Shown here: positions 45,201 to 52,942 of the stretch, piece after piece
How positions within the stretch are numbered: position 1 is the first letter of the stretch
Layout: each line of letters opens with the position of its first letter
From: Lonicera japonica
Taxonomy: Eukaryota; Streptophyta; Magnoliopsida; Dipsacales; Caprifoliaceae
NCBI GenBank assembly: GCA_021464415.1
Contig: CM038471.1
Coordinates: 15,166,422 to 15,230,421, forward strand
Length of the DNA: 64,000 nt
Reading direction: 5' to 3'
Notes under the pieces: generated by a model
Seen by the model: the letters and a program-made list of their open reading frames with translations, nothing else
Database searches by the model: none
What the model was told of the DNA's origin: nothing
Program-made: the position numbers and the translations under genes

Positions 45201-45964
45201 AAAGTTTGAAAATATTTTAAAGATTGAAAAATCAATTATGGAAGCAAAAAAATAATAAGGTGGGGTTATTGTGGAAGAACATACCAGTTAGTTACTTTCT
45301 TCAATTCCCACCCCTTCAAGTCTCCAACTATTTCCAAAGCTGCCTTCCATTGTTGGACAGTCTTCGTATCCAATTTCGTATCCTTCTTGTATTTAAGAAA
45401 GGCATCCTTGTAGCTCCCCCTTTCACAATGTTGGACCTCGTTGGGCTCAACGTCGTAAAAGATGGGATAAATCATTTGCTCTCCATTTGCCCTGCAATCT
45501 ACCATCTGTGTGAACTCACGTAAGCACCACTTACTAGAAGCGTAGTTTTTAGAAAATATAGGGATTGAGATTTTAGACTGCTTGATTGCTCTGAGAAGCT
45601 CAGGGCCTATCTCTTCACCAATTCGAAGCTCGTTATCGTCCCTAAAAGTGCGAACCCCGGCATCGACAAGATCATTGTAGAGGTAATCTGTGATGCCGTT
45701 ACGAGTGTCAGCACCTCTAAAACTCAAGAACACTTCGTATTCCCCTACTAAATCTGAAGCAGAGGCTGATGTTGATTCTGTAGGATTGTTAACAATTGGA
45801 ACTGGGGTTGATGGGGTTTCCTTATTCTTCTTCTTTTTATTTGAATTAGCAAGCACAAACCAGATAGCAACAGCAATTGTCACAACTGAAGGTAACCAAA
45901 TCCGTCCCTGGCCAAACACTTTCAAGCGCGCTCTCTCTGTGCTGGAATCAATTGCTCTACTTTT
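25597..45964 (-). CDS. TIR-NB-LRR disease-resistance gene with a 16-kb transposon-filled intron
   Basis: Minus-strand exons in order are 45964-45285 (anchor and TIR), 44401-43273 (NB-ARC), 27245-26937 (LRR linker) and 26826-25597 (LRR). Junctions are in phase: AACTG|GTATGT to ACAG|GCGTGAA (codon TGG), CATCAG|GTAATA to TGCAG|GGAACA, and ATCAAG|GTCTGT to TACAG|AGGTCA. About 1,115 residues are encoded. TNLs usually have this four-exon plan, and the join LNAHQ-GTKYVQ is the normal NB-ARC/LRR transition of the class. TNLs are intracellular NADase-dependent immune receptors. Oddities are the 16,027-bp second intron (27246-43272) full of nested TEs, and no ATG in the TIR-exon frame, which opens right after TAA CAG. 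An unseen first exon or a lost start are the two readings. No stops or frameshifts occur in the four exons. Confidence 0.75.
27246..28377 (-). other. TNL intron 2, LRR-proximal part
   Basis: AT-rich intron sequence between the exon 3 acceptor and the left LTR of the gypsy element. It has a (TA)n run at 28340-28356 and no open frame or motif that I can support. Confidence 0.5.
28378..28905 (+). repeat. gypsy left LTR
   Basis: Matches the right LTR from 39375 onward, with a ~180-bp internal deletion. It ends shortly before the primer-site-like ATTGGTGCCG. The exact 3' edge is uncertain because the right LTR diverges at its end. Confidence 0.65.
29341..29834 (+). pseudogene. gypsy gag, first part (interrupted by copia element)
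   Basis: The translation contains [41 protein letters not shown] and [11 protein letters not shown], the retrotransposon gag family pattern. In-frame stops occur (after NDTIT and after FITNS). The frame is cut at 29834 by the copia 5' LTR and resumes at 35884 with [15 protein letters not shown]. Confidence 0.7.
30575..31375 (+). pseudogene. copia gag (UBN2-like) with damaged zinc knuckle
   Basis: Segments [40 protein letters not shown] and [16 protein letters not shown] are typical of copia gag. A stop follows FSKV at 31172-31174. The knuckle region reads [19 protein letters not shown], where the expected second Cys of C-x2-C is Tyr. There is no valid start: the upstream frame has an in-frame stop. 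Confidence 0.75.
31620..33084 (+). pseudogene. copia protease and integrase remnants
   Basis: The protease active site reads [10 protein letters not shown] where active copies have DSGA, so the catalytic Asp is lost. Integrase begins with [15 protein letters not shown]...CESCELAKH (HHCC-type zinc site). It then has [10 protein letters not shown] and [10 protein letters not shown] carrying the two catalytic Asp residues. A frameshift near 32390 precedes the [13 protein letters not shown] segment bearing the catalytic Glu. Further breaks follow. Confidence 0.75.
33430..34965 (+). pseudogene. copia reverse transcriptase and RNase H
   Basis: RT motifs are [74 protein letters not shown], and LFVDDMIF (FVDD in place of YVDD). 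Stops occur after AKGFT and after PPGFT, and frames shift near 34000. The last open stretch (34132-34965) holds the C-terminal RT and RNase H, with [20 protein letters not shown] and [16 protein letters not shown]. The purine tract follows. Confidence 0.8.
34976..35682 (+). repeat. solo LTR inserted at the copia purine-tract/3'-LTR junction
   Basis: A 707-bp sequence starting TGATGAGCCC and ending CATATCA is flanked by perfect 5-bp duplications AGTAT (34971-34975 and 35683-35687). It has TG...CA ends and no internal region. A second copy of the family lies at 59396-60131 and inverted diverged relatives at about 37838-38260 and 41351-41981. The core ACCAAGGTTC...GATTGGGTCGAGGTTCCACC is shared. 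Confidence 0.85.
35884..36275 (+). pseudogene. gypsy gag, second part
   Basis: Continues the gag interrupted at 29834: [18 protein letters not shown], then after one stop [22 protein letters not shown] and [22 protein letters not shown]. It is followed by a basic [11 protein letters not shown] region. Typical Tat-like gag C-terminal part. Confidence 0.7.
36360..37009 (+). pseudogene. gypsy zinc knuckle and aspartic protease, split by a TRIM
   Basis: The knuckle-like [18 protein letters not shown] near 36370-36420 is followed by an acidic/basic linker and then the protease: [20 protein letters not shown] with the active-site Asp in DLGSS. The frame reaches KQKMVEFIV at 37009 and is cut there by a TRIM. 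Beyond it, VVDIDSP and YNSDIYGWL continue the protease C-terminal part (37489-37540) with a shift. Several stops are present. Confidence 0.7.
37010..37488 (-). mobile_element. 479-bp TRIM with two 204-bp LTRs and a 71-bp interior
   Basis: LTRs lie at 37010-37213 and 37285-37488, starting TGTAACGCC / TATAACGCC and ending GATTTACA. The interior is only 37214-37284. On the minus strand the interior starts AATGGTATCAGAGCGG, the initiator-Met-tRNA primer site, and ends AAGGGGGGAGGA, a purine tract. The element is flanked by perfect 5-bp duplications TATTG (37005-37009, 37489-37493). It splits the gypsy protease frame. It has no coding capacity. Confidence 0.9.
37838..38260 (-). repeat. diverged inverted partial LTR, 34976-35682 family
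   Basis: GTAAGAACCTTGGAA, GTGGAACG...CCTAAGCTCAACCC, GAATTGATTGATAAGTC and CTCCTTTAAATAAGAG match, inverted, the solo-LTR family. The ends are not clear and no target duplication was found. Confidence 0.5.
38261..39374 (+). other. gypsy 3' internal region, non-coding
   Basis: AT-rich sequence followed by a more complex segment, then TTGAGGGAG before the right LTR. No RT, RNase H or integrase motif could be found in any frame, so the pol half has been deleted or replaced. Confidence 0.5.
39375..40045 (+). repeat. gypsy right LTR
   Basis: Longer than the left LTR because it keeps the segment 39442-39615 (GTGATGAAGGAGCCGAGGAG...). The end is approximate, near TTAAGCAAAAAATT. Confidence 0.65.
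40345..42035. mobile_element. long-TIR element (sibling of 52943-53761) with nested LTR
   Basis: Left: ACCCCAAATTCTTAATCCATAATTAGAG. Right, inverted: ACCCCTATTCTTAATCCATAATTAGAG. Inverted similarity continues (TAATTCTTTGACTTAACCCCC against GGGGGTTAAGTCAATGTATTA) for about 100 bp. The interior contains AAATCTCACTTTTTC repeats also found in the copy at 52.9 kb. An LTR (41351-41981) interrupts its right TIR. Exact ends and target duplication are unclear. Confidence 0.6.
41351..41981 (-). repeat. diverged inverted LTR of the 34976-35682 family
   Basis: Inverted matches include GAATCCGCGACCC, AAGAACCTTGGAA, GGAACCTCGACCCAA and TTGATAAGTCG. The ends TTAATACGC and GCCTCATA correspond to decayed family termini. 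It splits the right TIR of the surrounding element. Confidence 0.6.
42036..43272 (-). other. TNL intron 2, NB-ARC-proximal part
   Basis: AT-rich. At about 42850-42930 there is a tRNA-like pair of boxes (TAGTTGGGAGAGGC and AAGTTCAAGTCTC) that may be a SINE remnant. No exon-like sequence was found here on the minus strand. Confidence 0.45.
43273..44401 (-). CDS. TNL exon: NB-ARC ATPase switch domain
   Basis: A 1,129-bp exon holds all NB-ARC motifs in order: P-loop [14 protein letters not shown], the CCFLDDVR region (RNBS-A), kinase 2 [31 protein letters not shown], a GLPL box in the form [15 protein letters not shown] as [10 protein letters not shown], and MHD in [14 protein letters not shown]. 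The Walker A lysine, Walker B aspartate and MHD are intact, so nucleotide switching is plausible. The GLPL and RNBS-D boxes differ from consensus (Asn for Gly; ALVF for ACFF). The exon ends exactly where TNL NB-ARC exons normally end. Confidence 0.85.
45285..45964 (-). CDS. TNL exon: N-terminal membrane anchor plus TIR domain
   Basis: The exon encodes a hydrophobic segment ([18 protein letters not shown]), a lysine stop-transfer (NKKKKNK), a Ser/Pro-rich linker, and then a complete TIR domain. The TIR domain runs from [20 protein letters not shown] through [21 protein letters not shown] to [18 protein letters not shown] and [11 protein letters not shown], ending [15 protein letters not shown]. 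The catalytic glutamate position after SSKWC is kept (Glu in LREF). The TM-TIR arrangement and GDLKGW motif resemble the flax L6 class of TNLs, which carry an N-terminal signal anchor. No in-frame methionine precedes the hydrophobic segment. An acceptor-like TTCTTAACAG at the 5' edge suggests an upstream exon. Confidence 0.75.
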
Positions 45965-45969
45965 CTGTT

Positions 45970-47657
45970 AAGAAAGTGGACAAAATAAAATTGGCATTTG
46001 TGGTAAGGTCAAAGGAAATTTGTTAAGCTCCTAGCTCTCTTTATCATTTTCCAAAAGTTCTAAAAAATAATAAATAAATAAAATTAGCTAACATCACAAC
46101 GAACAAGTTGGAATTTGTTGAGCCTCCTCTAAAGAGGGTGATCACTCCTGCATTTAATTGTTTGACGCAATGAAATAATAGTAAAATAGTTATGGTTAGC
46201 CCCACACTTCTTATTTCATCCACCAATCAAATATAAGAGTCACAATCTAGGATCAACAAATTCCTACTCCACATGCAAGGTACCCTCAACTACTCTGCCG
46301 TGTGGGAGAAAATGGAATTCCTTTAGCCATTATTGACATATCAAACTCTCTCTCCTCTTTTTCTTTTTCATTAGGTAAGTAACTAATAAGAGTTTTCACA
46401 ATGGTGTATATTTGAATAACTATGGCAGCGTAAATTTACCCTATAAGAATATCCGGAAGACCATCTCCACTCTAAAAGCTAAAAACTTAAATTTGCATTT
46501 TTTCATGCCCCACCCAACCATATGAAAAGGTAAAAGTGTAAGGGAAAAGCTATAGGCAAGCCAAATTTAGCTTTCGACAATTATATACACTACACGATGC
46601 ATTATCTATCAGGACAGCGGAGGTAGCCTTCCACGACACAAGATGTGTCGTTAGGGAGAAATTGTGCACTCCCACGACACATCATGTCATGTGAGGGCAT
46701 GAGTTTTTTTGAATTTTGCAGTATCACCTTCAGCCCCCAGCTCCTCCTCTGTTTGTTGTTATGTTATTAGATCCCTTCTTCTCTCCTCAAGAAATAAAAA
46801 TAATAATAAAAAGAGAATTTAGATTCATTTCTTGAAGGCTGTGAATTTGCCTCTTTTCCTCACAAAATCCCAAGTTACTCAGAATTCATAATCCCCCTCG
46901 CCCTACTGTTTTCTCACTTGGATTTCTGTCTCCAAGTTCTTCATATTCTCTCTCTCTCTCTCTACTCTATCACGCATTTATTCCATTGGCACGACACATT
47001 TTGTGTCGGGCAAATTCATTTATTCTCCCCCGTCAGATGATGTGTGGTGGGAGCTATATAATTTTACCTTTTCTAGCTGCGTTTTCACACGCGCTAATAA
47101 GCTAAATACCTACTTTTACATAGATGGTCTATTGAAATATTCAAAATTAGATAACTTAATTAATGGTAATTGTGTTTATTTGTCTGAATCTAAAAACTAA
47201 AAAACGGTTCTAAAAATTGAACATGCTTCAATAAAGAACATTTATTTATTCAAATTTGATACGCTCAAATAAACAACACTTATTCACTTATTCAGATATA
47301 ACGTTCAAAAAGAAAATAAACAAACGGATTCAATTTTCAGACTCAGAGAAAGAATATTTAGTCTTAAGAGAAATTTTCAGAGAGGAACATCAAGCATAGG
47401 TACGCACCTTTGTGTCATTCTTCATATCCTCCATTGAATCGTCTTTCTGCAAGAGAAAAGGAAGATGCTTGCTTTCAATATTCTCTCACTGTTACTCTTT
47501 TTCTCTTCTATTTATCACCTGCTGCGGTAATGTTTATGGTGCTCCGAATCGTCCAGTCAAATCTGACCGGCGGCTCAGATCTATGCCCCTTTGTTTCATG
47601 AAGTCAACTCGCGTGTGGGGTCATTCCAACAATGTAGTGATCGAAGCTGATCACGCG
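45970..47657. other. 5' flank of the TNL gene; weak repeat and ORF signals
   Basis: The first exon or promoter of the minus-strand TNL is expected here but I could not identify it. GACACATC/GTGTCG words at 46630-46700 and 46990-47010 form loose dyads. A frame near 47471-47684 has a hydrophobic start but is interrupted. Nothing firm can be called. Confidence 0.35.
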
Positions 47658-47984
47658 GGATTATTATTTTACACCCTACTATGACTAACACACCACTACT
47701 AGTCATAATTTATCACCGACGCCCTTTAGCTTACCACCACCCCCTTAATACATTAATTAAGATTAATTATATCATTAAAATCTAGATTAATTAATATTAA
47801 AACATAATTAAAATATAATATTCACCATCTCTCTCTATCTCCATCTACACCACCACCATCCTTCACCTTTTCACCTCCCCTCTCCGCCTCCACCTCCATC
47901 TTCACTCCTCCACCACCCATCTCCATCTCCTTCTCCACCATCAACACACACATAGACATTTGTACATAGTTCTCTTCTCTTAAA

Positions 47985-48325
47985 GACCGTCTTTAAGTTA
48001 ACTAATTTAAAGACCATTCATTTCGGGAAGTAAACGGTTGAATTTTTTCATGAAACTCGGTGAGAATTATCTCTATAATGAATAGATTGTCTCCACCAAA
48101 TTTTATCAAAAAACACAAACGGGAAGTGGATTAATTAAAAATTTATAATTTCAACGTCCATGAATTCGTGTATATGTCAATTTTTTAGTTAACTCACTTC
48201 CTGGTTGATTTCTTTTTCATGAAATTTTATGGAGATGATCTACTCATTATAAAAATCATCTTCACCAAATTTTGTTAAAAAATTCATCCGTTTACTCCTT
48301 TAAAATAAACAATCCTTAACAGAAG
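47985..48325. mobile_element. fold-back MITE, unit 1 of 3
   Basis: The left arm GGGAAGTAAACGGTTGAATTT is inverted on the right as AAATTCATCCGTTTACTCC. TCTCCACCAAATTTT and AAATTTTATGGAGATGATC also pair. Same family as 21096-21443. Non-coding. Confidence 0.65.
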
Positions 48326-48329
48326 AGTA

Positions 48330-49480
48330 CCGTATATATATATTTATCTTCACCAATCTCGTCATAAAACTCAAACAAGAAGTGGGTTAGCTAAACATCT
48401 CAAATTTCAACATCCAGAAATGTACTTATATATCATATGTTAAGTTAACTTACTTCGCAATTGAGTTTTTTTATGAAATTTGGTACATATGATATTGTCA
48501 TTATAAAGATCGTCTCCACCAAGTTTCATAAAAAAAACCATTCGCTTACCCCTTTCAAAATGGACAGTTCTTAAGGTAATTAACTTAAGGATGGTCCTTA
48601 AAAGAATGGTTCGTTATATATATATACATATTCATACATACACAAACATATATATTCATATAAAAAAAAATTAAACACAAACACTATCCTTCCCCCTATA
48701 TATATATATATTTATCTACACCAATTTCATCATAAAACTCAAATGGGAAGTGGGTTAACTAAACATCTCAAATTTCAACATCCAGAAATGTACATACGTA
48801 GGAGCATTTCCCATAAGGATTACTATTCACGGACCTTATTTATGGATTTGCCCTTTTGGCACGCTTTCTGATGGATTTTTTTAATGAAATTTGGTGGGGA
48901 TGTTTTTCATTGTGTGTAGAACATCTCCATCAAATTTCGTCAAAAAATTCCACCAGGAAGTGGGATAACTACATGATTGAAAAATATTGGATTTTATATA
49001 TCTATTTTTTGACCAATATTTTTCAATCATGTAGTTAACCTACTTCCCGTGGAATTTTGTGACGAAATTTGGTGGAGATGTTCTACACACGATGAAGAAC
49101 ATCCCCACCAAATTTCATCAAAAATTTCCATCGGGAAGTGTGCCAAAAGGGCAAATCCATAAATAAGGTCCGTGAATAGTAATCCTTAAGGGAAATGCTC
49201 CCTACGTATGTATATATATATATATCATATGTTTAGTTAACCCACTTCGTGATTGATTTTTTTGATGAAATTTGGTACATATGATACTGTCATTATAAAG
49301 ATCGTCTCCACCAAGTTTCATGAAAAAATCCATTCGTTTACCCCCTTTAAAATGACGGTCCTTAAGCTAATTAACTTAGGGATGGTCCTTAAGAGAACAG
49401 TTCTTTATATATATACATGTTCATACATACACACACATATATATTCACTTAAAGAAAAAAAGAAAAATAACACAAACACT
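48330..49480. repeat. direct tandem duplication of a fold-back MITE (units 2 and 3)
   Basis: Unit 2 (about 48330-48697) and unit 3 (about 48698-49480) share ACATCTCAAATTTCAACATCC, CATTATAAAGATCGTCTCC and GGATGGTCCTTAA in the same order and orientation. Unit 3 is longer because a ~420-bp palindrome is inserted in its centre. Each unit is itself an inverted repeat. Confidence 0.7.
48791..49213. repeat. near-perfect ~420-bp palindrome (MITE)
   Basis: TACATACGTAGGAGCATTTCC at 48791 is mirrored, inverted, at 49193-49213. Arms of about 200 bp pair almost throughout (for example GGCAAATCCATAAATAAGGTC on the right with its complement near 48835-48855). The arms are separated by a loop of only about 20 bases (near 48993-49013). 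It interrupts MITE unit 3 at the word CAGAAATGTAC. A transcript would form a long hairpin. Confidence 0.8.
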
Positions 49481-49482
49481 AT

Positions 49483-49496
49483 CCCCCCCCCCCCCC
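49483..49496 (+). repeat. C14 homopolymer
   Basis: Fourteen consecutive C residues directly after a purine-rich stretch and before a GC-rich block. It is length-unstable and error-prone in sequencing. Confidence 0.8.
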
Positions 49497-49676
49497 GCGA
49501 ATGGCCATTTCCTCCATCCCTATTCAAATCAAAACCACCATCTCTACTCTCTCATTGCACATCTATCCTCTGTTTTTTGACGGACATCGAAGTTCTTCAT
49601 GGGTCCTCCTCTCTCTACATCAAGTTCATCTCTCTCTACTCTCTCTCCACACATGGCTCGTCCAGTCTCTACAACA

Positions 49677-49930
49677 GACTCGGCTACAATTGACCGAGTG
49701 AAGGTATTGATGCTCGGTTCATGAGAAGCAAGTAAAGTTAAAGTCACTTGGCTAGAATGATTAATTGAATGGTTTGGTAACAAGAAAATTCTACATATTC
49801 AATTGTAATGGGCTGAGTGGAAGCTGTGATGGTCAGTCTATGCAGGTCAAGCAAATAATATCCATTCAGCTACGGGCAAACGAGCAAAGGTAAATGCACT
49901 CGACCAAAATAGACTGAATGACACTTGAAT
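49677..49930. repeat. second, degenerate CTCG/CGAG hairpin array
   Basis: The first unit ACTCGGCTACAATTGACCGAGT (49678-49699) is intact. Later units such as TGCTCGGTTC...AGCAAG, GGCTGAGTGG...GGTCAG and CACTCGACCAAAATAGACTG keep the pattern with mutated arms. Spacing is again 30-50 bases. It matches the array at 3138-3445 in layout. Confidence 0.45.
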
Positions 49931-50171
49931 AACACATGCTCTGTTATGGTAAACTTAGCATTTTGTACAGAGATTGTGATGTGATCAGTCTGGTTAACTA
50001 CCGTGCATACCTTCCTACTGTACTAGTTCACTCCTCGAGTACCATTATGTAGTTTATCTTTGATTCACACCGTAAAAAGGCTGTATATTATGAAATGTAA
50101 AGGATTATCTTTGTAATTTTGATATTATTGATAAATTTTGGGGCGCTGGCCCTATTGGTTGGAAAAAAAGG

Positions 50172-51542
50172 CAAATGCCGAAAAATAACAACAAAATTTT
50201 CTTCGACTTTCACTTAGGTCATTGAACTTTTCTTCGTAGTAATCATAATAAGAAAATTTTGGCCATTTATCAGTTACATCCAAAATATAACTTCCGTCCA
50301 TTAAATTTTAACAGAGTTATGTGGACAATAACTACTGCCAAAAATCTGATGTGGCTTGTTTTTAAAATTAATTAAGAGCTTACGTGGAATTTAAAGACAC
50401 ATCAGATTGTTTCTCTTTCCCTTCTATTAAATTAGGGCTTTTATTGTATTATCCCTCTCTCATATCTCTCTCTACCTAAGAATTCAGGGTTTCACAAAAT
50501 TAGGGCATCTAGCAATAGCGGTGAAATTTGTTCAGAAAAGACGGAAAAATTGCCAAGCAGCACCACCGGCAGCAGCGACAATGGCAGAGGAGGAGATATG
50601 GTTGAAGAAGTTAAATGAAGAGCTATAGAGAGAATTGGAGAGGAGCACATAGAGGGAGGATAAGATGAAGAAAGAGCTGTAGGAGAGGTTGAGGGTAGCA
50701 GAGGAAGTAGAGGAGAGGTTGTGCTCTCATCTAATGGAGCTTAAAGCGGAGGCTTGGGATCAAGCCCATTCCTATAGAGCACGAATGTTGTCTTTGATGG
50801 ATCAGCTATCTGCTGCTCAAAAGCTCCTTCAATTTGCTAATTATTTCATTGCTTCTCCCCCAAATTCCCAATGATCCAACCATACCCCTACCTACTTCCA
50901 ACAACAGCATACATATACATATATATAAAGAGAGGGATAGAGAGAGAGTTGTGATTGTGTTGGGAGCTATAAGTTTGCAATTTTACCTTTTCCTTTGAAA
51001 ATTATTGGTATATATAGGTTGTTAAGTTGATTTTGTTCTTATTTGAATATCATGATTCAAAATTTGAAAAGGTTTAATTTGTTAGATTATGTGTATATGT
51101 ATTTATGATTGAATTATTCTATTTAACGAAGTGTGGTTTGTTTTTGTGTTTCTTGTAATTGTACACACATACATACAACTAAATAATCTAAGATTCAGAT
51201 TTGTTAACGCAATCCTCTCTCACTCATCTTTAGTTTCTCTCTCTCTAGATTATATTTGTGTTTTTGTTATTATGTTAAATGTTTGGTATTATTTTGCTTA
51301 AATGTAAGTTTTTGATGATGTGGTTAACACCTAACAAAAATTGTTATTTATTTATTTATTAATATGCCACGTCAGATTTTTAGTCCCTATAAGCACTCTG
51401 TTAAAATTTAATAGTCGGAAGTTACATTTTTTTATGTAACTGATAAATGGCCAAAAGTTTGTTGTTATGGTTGGTATGAAAAAAAGTTCAATGACTTAAG
51501 TGAAAGTCGGGGTAAAGTGGGTTACTATTTTTTGTCATGTAA
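50172..51542. mobile_element. non-autonomous Mutator-like element with captured-looking ORF
   Basis: Inverted ends (CGACTTTCACTTAGGTCATTG left; CGACTTTCACTTAAGTCATTG right, inverted) extend about 160 bp and include TTTGGCCATTTATCAGTTACAT. Both sides carry AAAAAAAGG (50163-50171 and 51543-51551), compatible with a 9-bp MULE target duplication, though the A-run makes this less decisive. Length is 1,371 bp with no transposase. Confidence 0.7.
50581..50874 (+). pseudogene. 98-codon coiled-coil-like ORF with three TAG stops, inside MULE
   Basis: From ATG at 50581 one frame runs to TGA at 50872-50874, broken only by TAG at 50626, 50650 and 50680. The translation is rich in Glu, Lys, Leu and Arg (RLRVAEEVEERLCSHLMELK and ARMLSLMDQLSAAQKLLQF), suggesting an alpha-helical coiled coil. 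Each TAG would be CAG (Gln) with one C-to-T change. I do not recognise the parent gene. It probably is a captured host fragment, or an ORF native to the element family. Confidence 0.5.
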
Positions 51543-51899
51543 AAAAAAAGGTCAGGGCCTTATACACCTATTTAAAGTATTCAGTAAAACTATCACTAGA
51601 AAGAAAACTCACTAATCTGGAAAATTAAAAATGATGCAAATACATATAGCCATGCCTATTTTGGTCAGAGAAAGAAGCTGGATATGTTGATTAAGATGAA
51701 GGTTTTTGTTGATGAAGAGAATGATGAAATAAAGTAATATTTAATTAGTTAATTAGTGGGTTAATATTGGAGGTGTTTGTCATAAAAAAGAGAGGTGTTA
51801 AGAAATAAAATTAAGCATTTTTTGTGATGGGGTGTTTCCAATAAAAAGGGTGGGTGTAACTATCATCACCCTTATTTTAAGAGTATATCCAATGGTTGT

Positions 51900-52505
51900 G
51901 TAAAGCCTGAAAACATTGTCCTCAATGTCGGGTTTTGCTTGAAAGTGGCCGATTTTGGATTGGCAAAGCTTTGTGGCGGCAAAAAAACACACATGACGCT
52001 GACCAAAAATTGAGGGACCTCTGGATATGCCACACCAAAAATGTGGATGCAGTATCCCATGACCCAAAAATGTGATGTTTACAGTTTTTGGATGCTTTTG
52101 TTTGAGATTTTGGGGGGAGAAGAAACTTCGACTTGAATTTACTGGAAAGTCAAGAGTAGTTTCCCAAATGGGTTTGGAAGAAATTTGACAAGGGAAAGTT
52201 GTACGAAGTGATGGGAGTTTGTGCTATTGAAGAAATGGACAAAGGGAAAGCAGGAAGAATGGCTGTGATTGCTTTATGTTGTGTGCAGTATAATTCGGAG
52301 AATAGACCGTTGATTAGTGATGTGGTGAAAATGTTGGAAGGTGGAGTCGATATTTCGATCTTGAAAAACCCGTTTCCATGTTTTTTTAAGTAACGGATAA
52401 AGCTTGCAATTTAGTCCCTAGACCCACTCAAGTATCAACTCAGATTGATTACCTATTGTGGGGAACAATGAAATGGAAATAGTTACAACCTGAGGAAGAC
52501 TCGAT
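51900..52505 (+). pseudogene. third Lr10-like kinase copy, 5'-truncated and decayed
   Basis: Collinear with kinase 2 from the KPENI codons (19078) to its stop and beyond. It begins inside the catalytic loop (AAGCCTGAAAACATT) and keeps VADFGLAKLC and EMDKGKAGRMAVIALCCVQ. Stops occur where copy 2 has RGTPGY (AAAAATTGAGGG) and QEWFP (AAGAGTAGTTTCC), plus a 1-base loss in GGGGAGAAGAAAC. All N-terminal kinase and anchor sequence is missing. The flank continues to match copy 2's 3' flank until a MITE at 52573. Confidence 0.9.
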
Positions 52506-52572
52506 TGATGGTATGGATCTCCACCAATAAATGTTGTTAATACACCTTTCTTTTTGATAGAAAATCCATGTT

Positions 52573-52782
52573 TACTCCCCCCGTCCCAAATTACAAATCC
52601 ATATTTGACTTTTGCACATTTTAAGAATTCACCAATTTCAACATAAGCAATGGTTAGAAAGAAAACTTATAAACATTGTAAAATTTGGTACATTGATTAT
52701 GTTCAAAAAACCGAAGTGGACTCCTAATTTGGGACATCTCCTAAAAGAATAGTGGACTCTTAATTTTGGATGTTGGGAGTAA
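52573..52782. mobile_element. Stowaway-like MITE
   Basis: TACTCCCCCCGTCCCAAATTA at the left is approximately inverted at the right (TAATTTTGGATGTTGGGAGTA), with TA edges, over about 210 bp. The interior has CATTGATTATGTTCAAAAAA, as in related MITEs. It differs from the MITE at the equivalent site in copy 2. Confidence 0.7.
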
Positions 52783-52942
52783 GTTATTATTTGCGAGCAA
52801 GTTGCTAGTTTTGTTTATGAAATTCAGGATAATGGAAATAAATGGAAATATGATACTTCTTAAAGCTAATGGCATTCTTTAATTACAAAAGTGGTGCGCC
52901 ACAATAGAAATTCAAAGTACATTTTCTAAGCTTGAAAGCAGT

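Larger units (their letters stand above)
47658..51880. mobile_element. possible large long-TIR element containing fold-back MITEs, hairpin array and MULE
   Basis: Left region TTTTACACCCTACTATGACTAACACACC and inverted right region GTTACACCCACCCTTTTTATTGG share a loose terminal pattern, followed on both sides by AT-rich then C/T-rich sequence. The order of segments parallels the element at 2689-3904: AT-rich, pyrimidine-rich, then CTCG hairpin array. Termini are diverged and no target duplication is visible, so this is an inference. Confidence 0.35.
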
